Part shown: piece by piece, positions 49,215 through 60,695 of the stretch
Layout of the letters: each line of letters starts with the position of its first letter
How positions within the stretch are numbered: the stretch's first letter is position 1
DNA from: Ulota crispa
Lineage: Eukaryota > Streptophyta > Bryopsida > Orthotrichales > Orthotrichaceae
Assembly (NCBI GenBank): GCA_963920765.1
Contig: OY987250.1
Span: forward strand, 18,530,409-18,594,408
Reading direction: 5' to 3'
DNA: 64,000 bases
Program-made: the position numbers and the translations under genes
The notes under the pieces: model-generated
Told to the model about the DNA's origin: nothing
What the model saw: only the letters and a program-made list of their open reading frames with translations
The model's database searches: none

Positions 49215-50790
49215 ACAACTAAGATTATCTCCCTGAGAAGATCACTAGCTCATGTTTTAGAAACCATATGAGTTAAAAGATAGGGGGGTTCATTTAATTC
49301 AAAAAACAAAAAAACTATATATAATATAGAGTTTCTATAGGGTTCATGAAATATTATATATTTTAGCATATATAAATTATGGTGTGTAAAAACATTAAGA
49401 AGTAGGAATTTTCACTAATACATTAGCCTTAACCAATAAGAGTTGTGAAAATATATAATGTTGCTTGTTGCTATTCTTGTTAAATTGCTTTGAGTACATG
49501 CCCTAGAATTAAGAAATACTTTGATCTTGTTAATAAAAATTACCACTTAGACAATGGCCCTTTAATTCATATGCTTGTTATTAGTTACATGGTGTATGCC
49601 ATATGCGTATATGTAAATAGAAAGAAAGAGTTTTTTTAGAAGACTAGCGGGGATAAAACAAAATTGGACAAAGAAATTTACACATAATATAGCCCAACTT
49701 ACAAACCATATGAATGAATTTACAAAACTATATATGGTGCCAAAAATATGTTCAACAAAGCTTTATATATAAAAATACAATCATCTTAACCCCTAAAAGA
49801 CCAAGGAGCCCACTTTGGGCTTTATGAGAACTTGGGCAAGCTCTATTGACTTCATAATTTGGAAATTTTTCATGAAATTTTTAGGATGGATGCTACTCAT
49901 CATAATCTATGTGTGAAACTTTATTTCATGTCATTCCAATAAGTAATGCAACAGTTAGAAGGTTTTTTCAATTTCAATGTCAAATTGAGCAGCAAAAAAT
50001 ATATTCTAATTTCTTTATTTCTTTATTTATAGAATTTTACAGATTGATACCTACTCAAAAAAAATTGACTCACTCAATTCCAAATAATGAGGTAAGAGTT
50101 AAAAGGAGTTTTATTTTGCGGGCAATGAAGGTAGGAAGAGGGTAGAAAAAACATGTAAAGTTATCTTTTACTCTCAATTTTGAAAATTTTCAAATGAAAA
50201 TTAAAATTAAAGTTACTAATTGTTTGTTAGAGCATTCTCCCCATTGGGATTAACAATTTTCAAATTCTTCCAAAGCTTATTAGCATATTAGTTATATCTG
50301 TATATACCTTTCACTTTATTTTTGTAAAAATGAAACCAAATTTTGTTTTGGTTAAGTTTTTTGATATATGCTTTCAACCTATTTTCCAACATATTACCAA
50401 AATTGCACAAAAAACACAACTTACGTGTTTTTCTGTAAAAAGTTTGAAAAGCAAAACTTCACCTTCTAGAAGGACTAGAAAAGCCTACATTCTGAGTTTA
50501 GGCACAATGATCTTGCAATTGCTGGGGATATTCATTCTAAAATTTTGGGACAATGTACTTGTGCAAGTCAACCAAAGGATCCTATGGTTAAATTTGTTAA
50601 AAAGTAAGTTTTAGTGAAGATTTTGACCTTGCTTTTGGTACTAGAATTCTGAAGCAATTTTGGGCCTCTAAACACAAAAGAACTTTAGGGGTTAAATACC
50701 ATATTTTAAATAAATAGGCCTACATCAAATACCATCTTAACTTATGCATACATTAGAAAATTACAAGGAGTGATCTCCCAAAAAAATGTA
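49215..50790 (-). repeat. interspersed repeat G, copy 2 (inverted, split by a TTAA element)
   Basis: Two pieces, 49215-49785 and 50696-50790, align with the reverse complement of 43570-44250. The break coincides with the TTAA-flanked element between them. Confidence 0.75.
49790..50691. mobile_element. TTAA-flanked element, 902 bp, inside repeat G copy 2
   Basis: TTAA at 49786-49789 and 50692-50695. Ends CCCCTAAAAGACCAAGGAGC... and ...GAACTTTAGGGG. Copy 1 of repeat G shows the site without the element (GGTCATTTTATTTACCAT in reverse complement). Part of its left end recurs at about 62030-62052 in reverse. No transposase. Confidence 0.87.
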
Positions 50791-51135
50791 AATTATATTG
50801 ATAATCAAGGATTGTTTAATGAGCCAAATGTAACTAGCATTGATGAAAGTAAAAAAATTTGGCACATCTCTAAATATATTTGATTAGTATAACCTACTTT
50901 GAACTCAAATCACCTCTTACAAGGTGGCTTAAACATCAAATTTTTTAACTTGCACTTAAAAGAAGTCAAGCATTTGGCTTAGGCTCCAATATTCTTGCTT
51001 ACATTTCAAAGAGGTCTAAAGGTACCTTGTAGATCCATGAATCACTACTACTTTTAAAACCTTCTAAGTATTTTTTGAAATATACTATGATGCTTCATTT
51101 GTAAATGATGACAAAGTTGCAAATTGATATCATGG

Positions 51136-51469
51136 TTGTCACATTGGGCCGCTCGACTGCTTGCCCGCACGTATGCCCAAAGTGCCCGATTGAGATCATG
51201 GTTCGTCCGATGAAGTCAACTCATAGTTGACTTTAAAGATGATACAAAATGATTAAAAAAAATACTTTGTACATGCTAGTGACACTCATTGTTGCCAACA
51301 TGAAGTCAAACATGGATTCAAAGCCATATCATGTAATAAAATTGAAAATTTACAATTTGATTCTTTCACTTTTAGGTGAAAACCCTAAAAATGCCCTAAA
51401 TCGCCCGTCCAGTCCAATTTGTCTACCCGTCCATGCTATCGGACAGCCTCAATTTGTCTGAAGTAACAA
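51136..51469 (-). repeat. TTGTTA-family interspersed repeat, copy 3 (inverted, 334 bp)
   Basis: Reverse complement of 15904-16240: begins TTGTCACATTGGGC and ends ...CTGAAGTAACAA, with the core ACACTCATTGTTGCCAACAT. Best preserved together with copy 1. Confidence 0.75.
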
Positions 51470-52529
51470 TGCTAATATGAGATTAGGAAATTAACATGTA
51501 AGATTAAACCACGTACACATGTTCAAGATCTAATTAATTGACAAAAACCTTATTGACAATTGGTAAAATCATCCCAAATTGCAATTGATCCGCATTTATG
51601 CACATGGATTTTGAAATGGCCAAAATGCATTGAGACTTAATAAATGTTAAATGATGTGTGATTGTTTACAGACCATAGATTAAAAACAAACATATCCATG
51701 TTGACGTTGTGTATCTCAGCAACCACTTACTAAATAAATTGTACTCATATACGAATTAGAAATATAGGGTATAAACAATAAAATTGCAATTGCATAATTG
51801 TATTTTGTAGTAAAATAAACTAATGCATTCATCTAAAGTATCCTCAAATGTTGATAAAATTAACCTCCTCATAATACCCGACAACTACAACTTTAACATT
51901 ATTACATATTCAATGCATAATAAAAAAAAAATCTTCCCACTTTTCCACATTGAACAAAATATGTATATAAAAAAAGTTGATAGGACAATTTGTAACACAA
52001 TAAAATGCCAAAATATTAGGACCTCCACGTCAAGGAAGTGCACAATCACTTGACTATGTTCAATTGACAAGATTGTGGTCCTTGATGATCCATATGTGGT
52101 CATTGCTAACCTTGTCTTAATAGAGCATTGCTTCTCAAAAAGGACTTAACAAATAAAGCACAATCATTTGCATAGGTACAACATGATTGCAATGGTAAGT
52201 GTGACCAAAGTCACTAAATTATTGCACATGTAAACACTATGATTTACATTATATAATGTTGCAAAGCTTTGTATTCTTGTTTGCTTATGTGATATTTGTT
52301 TCCATGGCAATCCTCTTAACACTCCCAAACTGCCTTGTTATCAAATTTTTATCACTTTCTTGGATACTTGCGTACATTATGACTTTGTTATGACTTCCTT
52401 GAATACTTGCATACATAAAAGACAAATATTTACAAATATCTATGATGCAATTGACTTGAAGTTGGAGCTTCACAAATTTGCATGCATTTCATGTTCCAAT
52501 CTTATGTGTTAGCTAAAGGCCCACCAAGC
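51470..52529. other. AT-rich intergenic, nothing recognised
   Basis: Opposed short frames at 51823-52103 show no recognisable protein. Confidence 0.4.
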
Positions 52530-52533
52530 TTAA

Positions 52534-53399
52534 CCCCTAAATGCCCATGGCACCTTTTGAGCTTCTAAGAATTTGTCCTGAATTGAACAAAAAGTCAAAA
52601 TTCTAATAAATTATATTAGTTTAAAAAATATTGTAACTGCACAAAATCAAACTACATATGTTAGAGATCACATAGCAAAAGAAAACACAACAACATCATT
52701 TATAGATTTAACCCCAGGGCACCCCAGCAACAGGATCTTGTCACAAGGGATCAAAAACAGGTTGCATATTATTATTTTTAGGTACGATGAAACTTGTACG
52801 TGGCTAGTCCATATCGAGAAGAAGGTAGTGTTATTTCCATCCCTACGGTCACATTTGGTTGGGTGATTTTACAAACTCTGGTGCCCATTGAACCCCCTCC
52901 ATTTGGCTCCTATGCTCAAACATGAGCTGGGCGCTTAAGGATTAAAGATAATAATGTTTGATCAAGAGGGTGTTGAAATTGTGAAAATAACTTGAAGTCT
53001 CTCAATCCCCTTTTCACATGTCAAATCTAAAAAAAGGTCACATAAAAATACAAGGATAAAGGACATAACATACAAAACTCCAATTAATTTACGGCTTTTC
53101 AAAATCACCTATACAAATTTTTTCTATGAATTTCCAATGTAAATTTTTTGTGTATAAGAACCTCATTTCCAAGAGCTCTCAACACTAAAAACATCAAGAT
53201 TGCAATGGCTACCCTTGCGCAAAATCTTGAATAGGAAAATCAAAATCAATCATTTGCAAAATTAGTTTTTGATGCTGAAACAAGACTTCTAAAAGAAATT
53301 TTAAAAAACAAAATCTACAAAAAACAGCAACTAAGTTAAGTTTTATAGAAGTTCAAAGTATTGTCAACACCATACTGTGGTGCCTTGGGAGTACAAAGA
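52534..53399. mobile_element. TTAA-flanked element, family C copy 1 (about 866 bp, interrupted)
   Basis: TTAA at 52530-52533 before CCCCTAAATGCCCATGG. The right end is worn (GGTGCCTTGGGAGTAC..., then TTGA at 53400). The body matches 55787-56408 (TAATGTTTGATCA, GATGCTGAAAC). A smaller TTAA element lies inside. Confidence 0.7.
52712..52941. mobile_element. TTAA element nested in family C copy 1 (230 bp)
   Basis: TTAA at 52708-52711 and 52942-52945. Ends CCCCAGGGCACCCCAGC... and ...GAGCTGGGCGCTTAAGGA. The sister copy at 55.8 kb runs straight through this point (TGGATTGAAAGATTATAATG against TAGATTTAA...AGATAATAATG here). Confidence 0.8.
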
Positions 53400-53531
53400 T
53401 TGAGTGTTCACTTCTTGAAAGTTGATTGTTGTTGACAAGTACTTTACCTCTTTGAATACTCACTATTCTCACTTGCTATGCAAGAGGCCTCTCAGCCTTG
53501 TAAGATCACCTCCGTTTCTTTCTTTTGTTAA

Positions 53532-55248
53532 CCCCTAAAGGCCCAAGTGGTCCCTCAAGGGCCAAATGGGGTTTTGGGCATGTACCTACAATTAAACTAC
53601 TTTGTATGATTTTTTGAAACTTTTATGGAAGATGGGAATTCAAAGATCTAAGTGGGTATCTAACATTTTCTTCATTCCGACATTTATTGAAGAAGTTATG
53701 CATGAATAACTGAAAACCAAGGGAGAAGTGGGCAGCCCAAAAAAAGAATTGCATTTTTTTTAAATGAAATTTTGAAATTGGTTCCTTAGATTTTTGTATG
53801 TGTGGGAAGCTTTGAATCATTCAATTCCTATTGATGAGATGAAAGTTATGAGAAGTTCTAGTTTGCGGGTAGGTATGGGACTCCCAAACCTCCATTTCTT
53901 TTTCCCCTTGTAAAATTTGGTGCTTTACTTTTTTGAGCTCTTTTGCGTATTTGTTTTTTGACTTATTTTTCCCCAAGTTTTAGTAGACTAAGATTCCTTG
54001 GTTTTCACCATTTGGATCAAAGTAACTCAAATTTCTGAATTTTCCATAAATCCTCCAATTTTGCCTAGTGTATATGCCAATTTCATGGCTTTATGACATT
54101 GCAAGATTTTACAAAGTATGATCCACACCTCCAATTCATTTGAAAACTTTCCCACACTTACCTAACTTGGTCTTCTACATGGGACAAAAATCTTAGTTTT
54201 GCGTAGAGCAATTTTTTTGATATAGCAGTGGTCAAAGGCTTCTGAAATTTTTGGGCAGCAGGAAAAAAACTTTTTTTTTCACGGGTGAATGCATGGTTGA
54301 GTGGCTCAAAATTGTGTCACACTATAAAAAACTGCACACATCCCAATTTTCAAATTCCTAAAAGGTACATTGGGAATTTTCAAAAAAAAATAAAAAGTCC
54401 ATTGTAGAGATTTAAACTTCATTGTATCTACAATAATGTTGTTCAGTTTCTTCTTTGGCATTTTATGGAAGTGTAAAGGACTTTTGAAAAAACACGAGTG
54501 TGACATTTCTACTGGCAGCAAGTTTTTCAAGGACTTTTTAAAAATAACATAGTTACTTAAGAGAATACAAAGGACTAGGATTCTAGTGGGTATTTGAATA
54601 AAATTTTAAGAAATTATAATCTTGTCTTGTAAGTGTGTATTGAATGTTTGCAAAGGACTTTTTAATGCCCTTTTTAACCTTGGATTTTACAAAGTCTTTT
54701 TCTCCTTTGTCTTTTATTTTTTTCCTAATTTTTTTTTTCAACTTGAATATTTTTTTGAGTTCTAGGATAGGTTTTAGCAATAAAGACTTTTGAATAACTT
54801 TGATTGATTTAAGTCTAAGCCGTAGAACACAGCATGTAGTGGGTAATTTCAAAAAGAACAAATCCGGAGACATCGGACCGTTGGATTGAGTTTATAAGTC
54901 CATTGTAGACATGAAGAGGCCACTTAGCCGCCAAGACACTTCATGCAATTACAAACTAACAATTGAATCAAAATCTGTAAACCCACGTAAGGGACTCTGA
55001 AGATAGGGACTTTTGCCAAAATTGAGCCACTCAATCTTGCATTCACCCTCACTTCAGATGTCAATATCTCACTCCTTTGCATCTAGAATGAGCTAAATTT
55101 TTTTTTCCCACAAGTACCTTCCATAGTCTAGGGCAAGATCTTACGGTTGGATTTCCAAAAAAACTTTTTTAACTACCTTTCTAATTACTCCCCAAAAGTG
55201 GCAATCTTCAATGACTTTCACAGAAAAAACGGCTTGACCCTTTAGAGG
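53532..55248 (+). mobile_element. TTAA-flanked piggyBac-like MITE, family A copy 5, interrupted
   Basis: TTAA at 53528-53531 and 55249-55252. Ends CCCCTAAAGGCCCAAGTGG... and ...CTTGACCCTTTAGAGG. The 766-bp family B element at 54283-55048 splits it. Without that insert it is about 947 bp, like its sisters. Confidence 0.9.
54283..55048. mobile_element. GGGTGAA-ended TIR element, family B copy 2 (766 bp), nested
   Basis: Same ends as 18442-19208. TCAC at 54279-54282 and 55049-55052 is a 4-bp duplication supported by the uninterrupted TTTCACTTCA in the 7.4 kb sister of its host. Near-identity to copy 1 indicates recent movement. Confidence 0.92.
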
Positions 55249-55252
55249 TTAA

Positions 55253-55786
55253 ATCAATTCAGTTTCAATGCCAAAGGGCACACATGAGAATTGCAGTGGC
55301 AACCAATCCCCTTCCACTGCAAGAGAGTTCAGATGAAGAGGTGTGGTACGAAGGTATGACACACTTGGAGTTGGTTTGAGAAAATAAACCAAACTTCTCT
55401 TGCCTCTCCAACACTTGGCAATGCAACATGTCAAACTGACACGCCACCGTACTTCCAAGTTTCCGTTTGCGTTGAGGTTTAAAATATCGCAAGGTAGCAA
55501 CACCCATAACCATCACCTCTACAATCTTGGAAAATCTCTGGAAGTGAATAGATGTAATTACAAGGATGAACATGTGAACATGAAACTTTAGTGTTGGTAT
55601 TAGGTGCAATTACAGTGGGCTCTTTAGAAATTCACAACTTATTCTCACATATCCATGTAATACATTAAAAAGTGCAAACTCATAATTTTTCTCTTGCTAA
55701 TAGGATCATATAATTTGCTAGATGTTTATTAATAATCATCATGTTCAAAACCCTTAATTTGACAATTATGGGTGCTGCTACCTTAA
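55253..55786. other. intergenic, nothing recognised
   Basis: Overlapping frames of up to 114 codons on - (55249-55609) have no recognisable domain. Confidence 0.35.
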
Positions 55787-56408
55787 CCCCTCAACATCCC
55801 TGGAAATTTGGAGTATCTCAAAATTTGCTTGAAAGTGAACAAAATACCAGCATTTTTATCAATCTTATCATTTTTCTTTGAAACATAATTGTACAAATTC
55901 AAGGTAGACATGTTATAGATTGCATAGGAAAAGAAATCACAACTATATATCACTTATGGATTGAAAGATTATAATGTTTGATCACAAGGGTGTTAAAACG
56001 GTGAAAGTGATTTGGAGTTTTTCAATCTTCTTTTTGCATCTCAAACCTAAAATTGAGGGTACCAAAAAAATATGAGTATGTAAAGAATAACATGCATAAC
56101 CCCAATTAATCTATGGCTTCCTAAAATGTATTCTACAAAAAATTTAAACAAAATTTTAATGTGACTTTTTCTCCAAGTTCTAGTGTACTTGAGGCTTGTT
56201 TCCAAGAGCCTTCAACACTAGAAAGTGAAGATTTGCAATGGACACCCTTGCACAAAATCTTGAATAAACAAATCATGTTAATTCATTTCAAGATCAGACT
56301 CTTGATGCTGAAACTAGACTTCAAAAGGAAATTAAATATAACAAAAACCACTAAAAACATCTTGAAGAAACTTTGGGGCGCAGTTTGAGCCCCTTGGGCG
56401 TTGAGGGG
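55787..56408. mobile_element. TTAA-flanked element, family C copy 2 (622 bp)
   Basis: TTAA at 55783-55786 and 56409-56412. Ends CCCCTCAACATCCC... and ...GGGCGTTGAGGGG. Uninterrupted sister of 52534-53399. It ends where the GC-rich eIF4A block begins. Confidence 0.88.
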
Positions 56409-57105
56409 TTAAAACTTGTGATTTGTACTTCAGCCTTGAGGACCTGAGACCGCACCAAACGCCGACGAAAAGTACGACTTACGACGACCAGAATGCCGGC
56501 ATTCACGGCAGAGCACGTTTGACGAACCACAAACTTGGGGAGGTTGTCATCCACACATCGAAGGAAGTCCTCGCGTCTGTGCCCCTTGCATGCCCGTTTG
56601 GCGAGCCTGCTTCCCAGGGCCACCGAGCAGAGCCGAGCGCATGCTCCACGCTCCGAGCGGTGCTCCAGCACCGTGCAAACCCAGACTGACTCCTCGAAGT
56701 GCTAGTCGCTACCGAACACTTCCAAGAGAAGGACCAACAGACCATGCAACTGGCGGGATCGCGGAGCTCCCACGAAAGGCAAAACACTCGAAACGACTCA
56801 GTGACCACCAAAAATACTCCATTCTAATTATAAGAAATTTTACCCTCAATAACATCCCTTGATCTCTGCCCCTAAATCTGCTACTCGAAGCCTCTCGAGG
56901 CTGTGCATGTGCCCTCTTTCTTCTCTTCAGACTAGCATGCATAAAGTACCGAAGAAGCACTACAGCATATGGGCAAAACCGACAGGCGCGACCGAGGTAC
57001 ATCCGAACAAACAGAGCCGTTCAAAAGCTGTACACAGGTCGCTTCCTCAAATGGCTCTTGAGAAAAAGCTGCGCTTAGCCCTATGCTACTCACGCATTCC
57101 ACAGC

Positions 57106-59204
57106 TCACAGAAGATCCGCAACGTTTGACGGGAGCTCCTCCACAACGGTGTTGTAGAACCTCTGGATATCCTGGAGCATGCGCTCGTCATCCTTCGTCA
57201 CAAAATTGATGGCTACTCCCTTGCGTCCGAATCGACCACTGCGACCGATACGGTGCAGGTAGTTCTCGGGCTGGGTTGGCAGGTCGTAGTTGATGACCAG
57301 CGACACCTGCTGCACGTCGATACCGCGCGCCAAAAGGTCCGTTGTGATCAAAACCCGGGACGAACCGGAGCGGAACTCGCGCATGATGATGTCGCGAGTG
57401 TTCTGGTCCATGTCTCCGTGAGTGGCGGACACGGTGTGGTCGCGAGCTGCACGTCCCAACCAAACAAGGCCAAACATCCCATCACAACCATGACTGACGT
57501 AATCCACCATCACAAACCAGAACCCGACGACCCCGGCCCGAAGGCGTCCATACAACGACTCTTGTGCGATCAAAGTCCTTACCGCGCATCCTGTCCGTCA
57601 GCCAGTCGACCTTGCGCCTGGTGTTGATGAAAATCACACTCTGGGTGATGGCCAGAGTCTCGTACAGATCGCACAGAGTATCCAACTTCCACTCCTCCCT
57701 GTCCACGTTCACGTAAAACTGCTTGATGCCCTCCAAAGTCAGCTCATCTCTCTTGACCAGGATCTTCACCGGCTTGTTCATGAACTTCCTCGTGATCTCG
57801 AGCGCTTCCGGGGGCATGGTCGCAGAAAACACGCCCACTTGGAGCTTCTGGGGCAGCAACTGGAAGATGTCGTAAATCTGCACCACGACGGCAGAAACCA
57901 TGTCAGCAAACGTTGTCCCCTCCGCAGAACGACCGGGACCTCGCACGTTTGGAACACGCCTCGAAGACCTCCCATGAAAACCTTCAAGAGCACACGAGCA
58001 CCTCTCCATCCCAACCGACTGAATCCACGGGTTTCATACAATGCCACTTCCGTACCACCGCTCACAGAAACTAGAAAGCACGCCGGTCTCAGTCATCTTG
58101 GCTCCACAAGGAAGAATATCTTCAACCGTTCGGAAAGATAACGCAAAATTTGGCAACATCATCGACCCGCGCACAGTTACACAGCGAAACATCTCAAAGC
58201 TAGAATCTGTCTCAAAAATCTGCTCGAAGCACGTCGGGCCTTCTACGGAACCGATGCCAAGCCCACGAACCTGATCCTTGAACCCACGCGAAAGCATCTC
58301 GTCCGCCTCATCCAGCACGAAGCACTTGATGGAGTCGGCGCGGAGTGCATTCCTTCGCAACATATCGTACACGCGTCCGGGCGTCCCCACCACCACGTGC
58401 ACCCCTGCCTGCAAAATCCTCTGATCTTCCCTCACGCTGGTTCCTCCCACGCAGGCGTGTACCTTCACCTGCAGGTAGTCGCCCAGGGCACGCATGACTT
58501 TCTCGATCTGCTGGGCAAGCTCCCGAGTAGGAGCCAACACCAGAGCCTGGCATTCCAGGAGCTGGTAGTCCAACTGCTGCAAGATGCCCGAGCAGAACGT
58601 CGCCGTCTTGCCCGTCCCGGATTGAGCTTGCTGAATGACATCCAGGCCCTTGGTGAATGGGACGATACCGCGCTGCTGGATAGCGGAGGGCTTCTCGAAC
58701 CCTATCAAAGAACGCGCCCATGAGACACCAGTAGACCTCAAGAGACACACGCAGAAGCTCAACAAACTGTACGCGACCCAAAGATAGGCACTCTTGCCCA
58801 ACATACTCGATTCCGGCTTAGCGTTTCAGGACAGCTTGAGCAACATGGGAAAAGTAAAGTAGATGATGTACCGTATGCATAAATGCCTCTGAGAAGGTTT
58901 TCATGAAGACCCATCACGTCGAACGTCTCGTGGACCTCTTCCCACGTGGATATAAAGTCATCGCCCTCGCCGCTCAAGCTGGGATTTTGCACACGTTCAC
59001 AGATGCTCGTCAGTCCAATGCCACTCACAGAACCATAACACGACCAACAATCCCAGCAACTCTCTGCATGCCGTACAGATACTTCCTAGACGACGTGCTT
59101 GTAACAACAAGAGGTATCGACAATCAGGCAACGCACATGTTCTCCATCTTGGCGTCATACTGGCGAGCATCGAACTGAGATCCTTCGGGTGCAGAACCTG
59201 CCAT
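57106..59204 (-). CDS. eIF4A: eukaryotic translation initiation factor 4A (eIF4A), DEAD-box RNA helicase, 5 coding exons
   Basis: ATP-dependent RNA helicase of the cytoplasmic eIF4F cap-binding complex, which unwinds mRNA leaders for ribosome scanning. Exons on the minus strand: 59204-59137, 58978-58872, 58701-58271, 57877-57583, 57446-57106 (TGA). They total 1242 nt, 413 residues plus stop, the usual length of plant eIF4A. All introns are GT-AG. Start [20 protein letters not shown] is the family's N-terminus. Motifs: Q-motif FEKPSAIQQ (60-68), motif I AQSGTGKT (84-91), Ia PTRELAQQ (116-123), Ib TPGR (165-168), II DEAD (189-192), III SAT (220-222), [26 protein letters not shown], ending [26 protein letters not shown] and the DEAD-to-LLP region match eIF4A-1/2 rather than the exon-junction paralogue eIF4A-III. 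All catalytic motifs are intact, so it is probably functional. Confidence 0.97.
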
Positions 59205-60300
59205 GCTATTTCACTGCTGCAGTTGTCAAAGACAAGATGCCCACCGTCAGCTCCGGCATCTGAAAACAACATTTCGGCCCGACGTACTGAAAAGGAAGGT
59301 CCTACGAAAACGTCAGCTGGAACATCGCGTGCCCAAGCATCCACACCTACTCTGACCACGTCACATGTTGCCGGCATGAACCACTCGCAATCTCTCGAAT
59401 TCACACACTCAGGAGCCAGAAAGCCCGGCAATCGGGAGTCCGAGAACCCAACGGACAAAAAGACGAGAGCGTCCATCTTCGATATCCGAAACCGCTACTG
59501 CCCCGAATCCCTCACGCCCAACATCGAATACCCTAAAAACCGTTCTCGGAAATTCCAGGGCTAACGCAGCATGTAAACGGAGCCGCGATGGCAGCGCATT
59601 TGTAAGACCGTCAATCCCCGCGGCTTTCCAACGACGTCGATGCTCCGAACTTCAGAAAGAGTCCGTCACGCGAAACGGAAGATTTGAACCATCAGCAAGC
59701 CAAACCCTAGAGCAGGGGTCCGCCCGACCACGCATGCTCCCGGCCGCGCGACCGATCAAGTGGCATCCGCGCGCAAGGTCCAGATCGACTCCAGCAAAAC
59801 ACTTCCCAAACCATCACTGAACAAAACCATCTTTCCGGTCCCGAGCAACGCGACCAGTTGCGCGGGTAGGTCCCCTCACCTCTTCCTCTCAGTGCTTCGG
59901 GGTGTCTCGGGCGAGGCCGCGTAACGGAATCGAAGGAACTGGAAGAACAACAAGCAGAGAACTCCACCAAAACCCTAGGACCGAGACGGCATAAAACAGC
60001 GTCGCAAGAGGCATGAAGGAGCCCGACAGAAAGAGGAGACAGAGGACAGGAACACCTTTGCACAGGTAGGAGCAGCAGCGATACCTGAGGATGGTGAGGA
60101 CGGATTGAAGACGGTCGAGAAGGCGGAGAGCGAGACGGCGGCTGTCACGATGGCAGCCAAGAGGAAGAGCAAGCCCTGCGCGGCTGGGGTGTAGGGCTTC
60201 TTCGTTTCGGCCCTGGGCCTCTGGCACCCTCACCCGCCCAAACGCCGGGTCACCCCTCCACTCCGAAGTAACCGTGGCCGATGGACCGACTTGGACCAGC
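59205..60300 (-). promoter_or_regulatory. eIF4A leader and putative promoter region
   Basis: A possible 3' splice site (CAACTGCAG) lies 13 bp upstream of the start codon on the minus strand, so a leader intron is likely, as in many plant eIF4A genes. The rest is GC-rich without a clear TATA box by eye. The transcription start is not determined. Confidence 0.4.
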
Positions 60301-60355
60301 CTTCCCCTCAGGCGCGCCTTAAAAAAAAAAAGTCTTAACTGTTTGCCCACCTTAA

Positions 60356-60601
60356 CCCCTGAGCACACAGAGTTGAAACGAAAAAATCTTCACTTGTGTG
60401 CAATCAAAATGCTCTTGTGGAGTGGATTGAAAAATACGATCTACAAGATCGGACCATATGAATTGTTAGTGGAAAATGTCTCCATTATGCTAGACTCGAT
60501 TGGAAGTGGTTTCACCAAATGGGCAATGAGAATATATCAATCAAAATTGAGTTGACCCAGCTTTTTGAGAGACATTACAATGTCTCTTGGGCGCTCATGG
60601 G
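60356..60601. mobile_element. TTAA-flanked short element, 246 bp
   Basis: TTAA at 60352-60355 and 60602-60605. Ends CCCCTGAGCACAC... and ...GGGCGCTCATGGG. It marks the upstream edge of the GC-rich eIF4A block. Confidence 0.82.
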
Positions 60602-60695
60602 TTAAAAAGATCACTTGAGTGAACCATTGGGATAGTTAGAGTTGGGTAATCAACCGTTGGGGCTTTTACCGGGACTAGCCCAATTTCTTTTGGTG

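Larger units (their letters stand above)
56413..60351. other. GC- and CpG-rich block containing eIF4A
   Basis: Base composition switches from AT-rich, CpG-poor to roughly half GC with frequent CG within tens of bases after 56412, and back near 60320. The rise includes introns and the putative promoter, so codon choice does not explain it. 56413-57105 holds the 3' flank. Open frames there and antisense to the gene are GC-driven shadows. Confidence 0.85.

Noticed and set aside
56351..57002. Several overlapping frames of 88-106 codons on both strands downstream of eIF4A
   Set aside because: High GC makes stops rare here, and none resembles a protein or continues through splice sites.
58308..58781. 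157-codon frame on - overlapping eIF4A exon 3
   Set aside because: Shadow of the DEAD-box exon in another frame, as are the antisense frames 57253-57627 and 58397-58723.
57106..59204. Assignment as eIF4A-III (exon-junction helicase)
   Set aside because: N-terminus, [33 protein letters not shown] and the C-terminal [11 protein letters not shown] fit plant eIF4A-1/2 rather than eIF4A-III.
56413..60351. Reading the GC-rich block as a gene captured by a TTAA transposon
   Set aside because: The bordering termini face the wrong way: each closes its own element, and the block itself has no inverted ends.
59223..60368. Frames of up to 159 codons upstream of eIF4A
   Set aside because: GC-driven, mutually overlapping on both strands, and in the expected leader and promoter region. 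No domain recognised.
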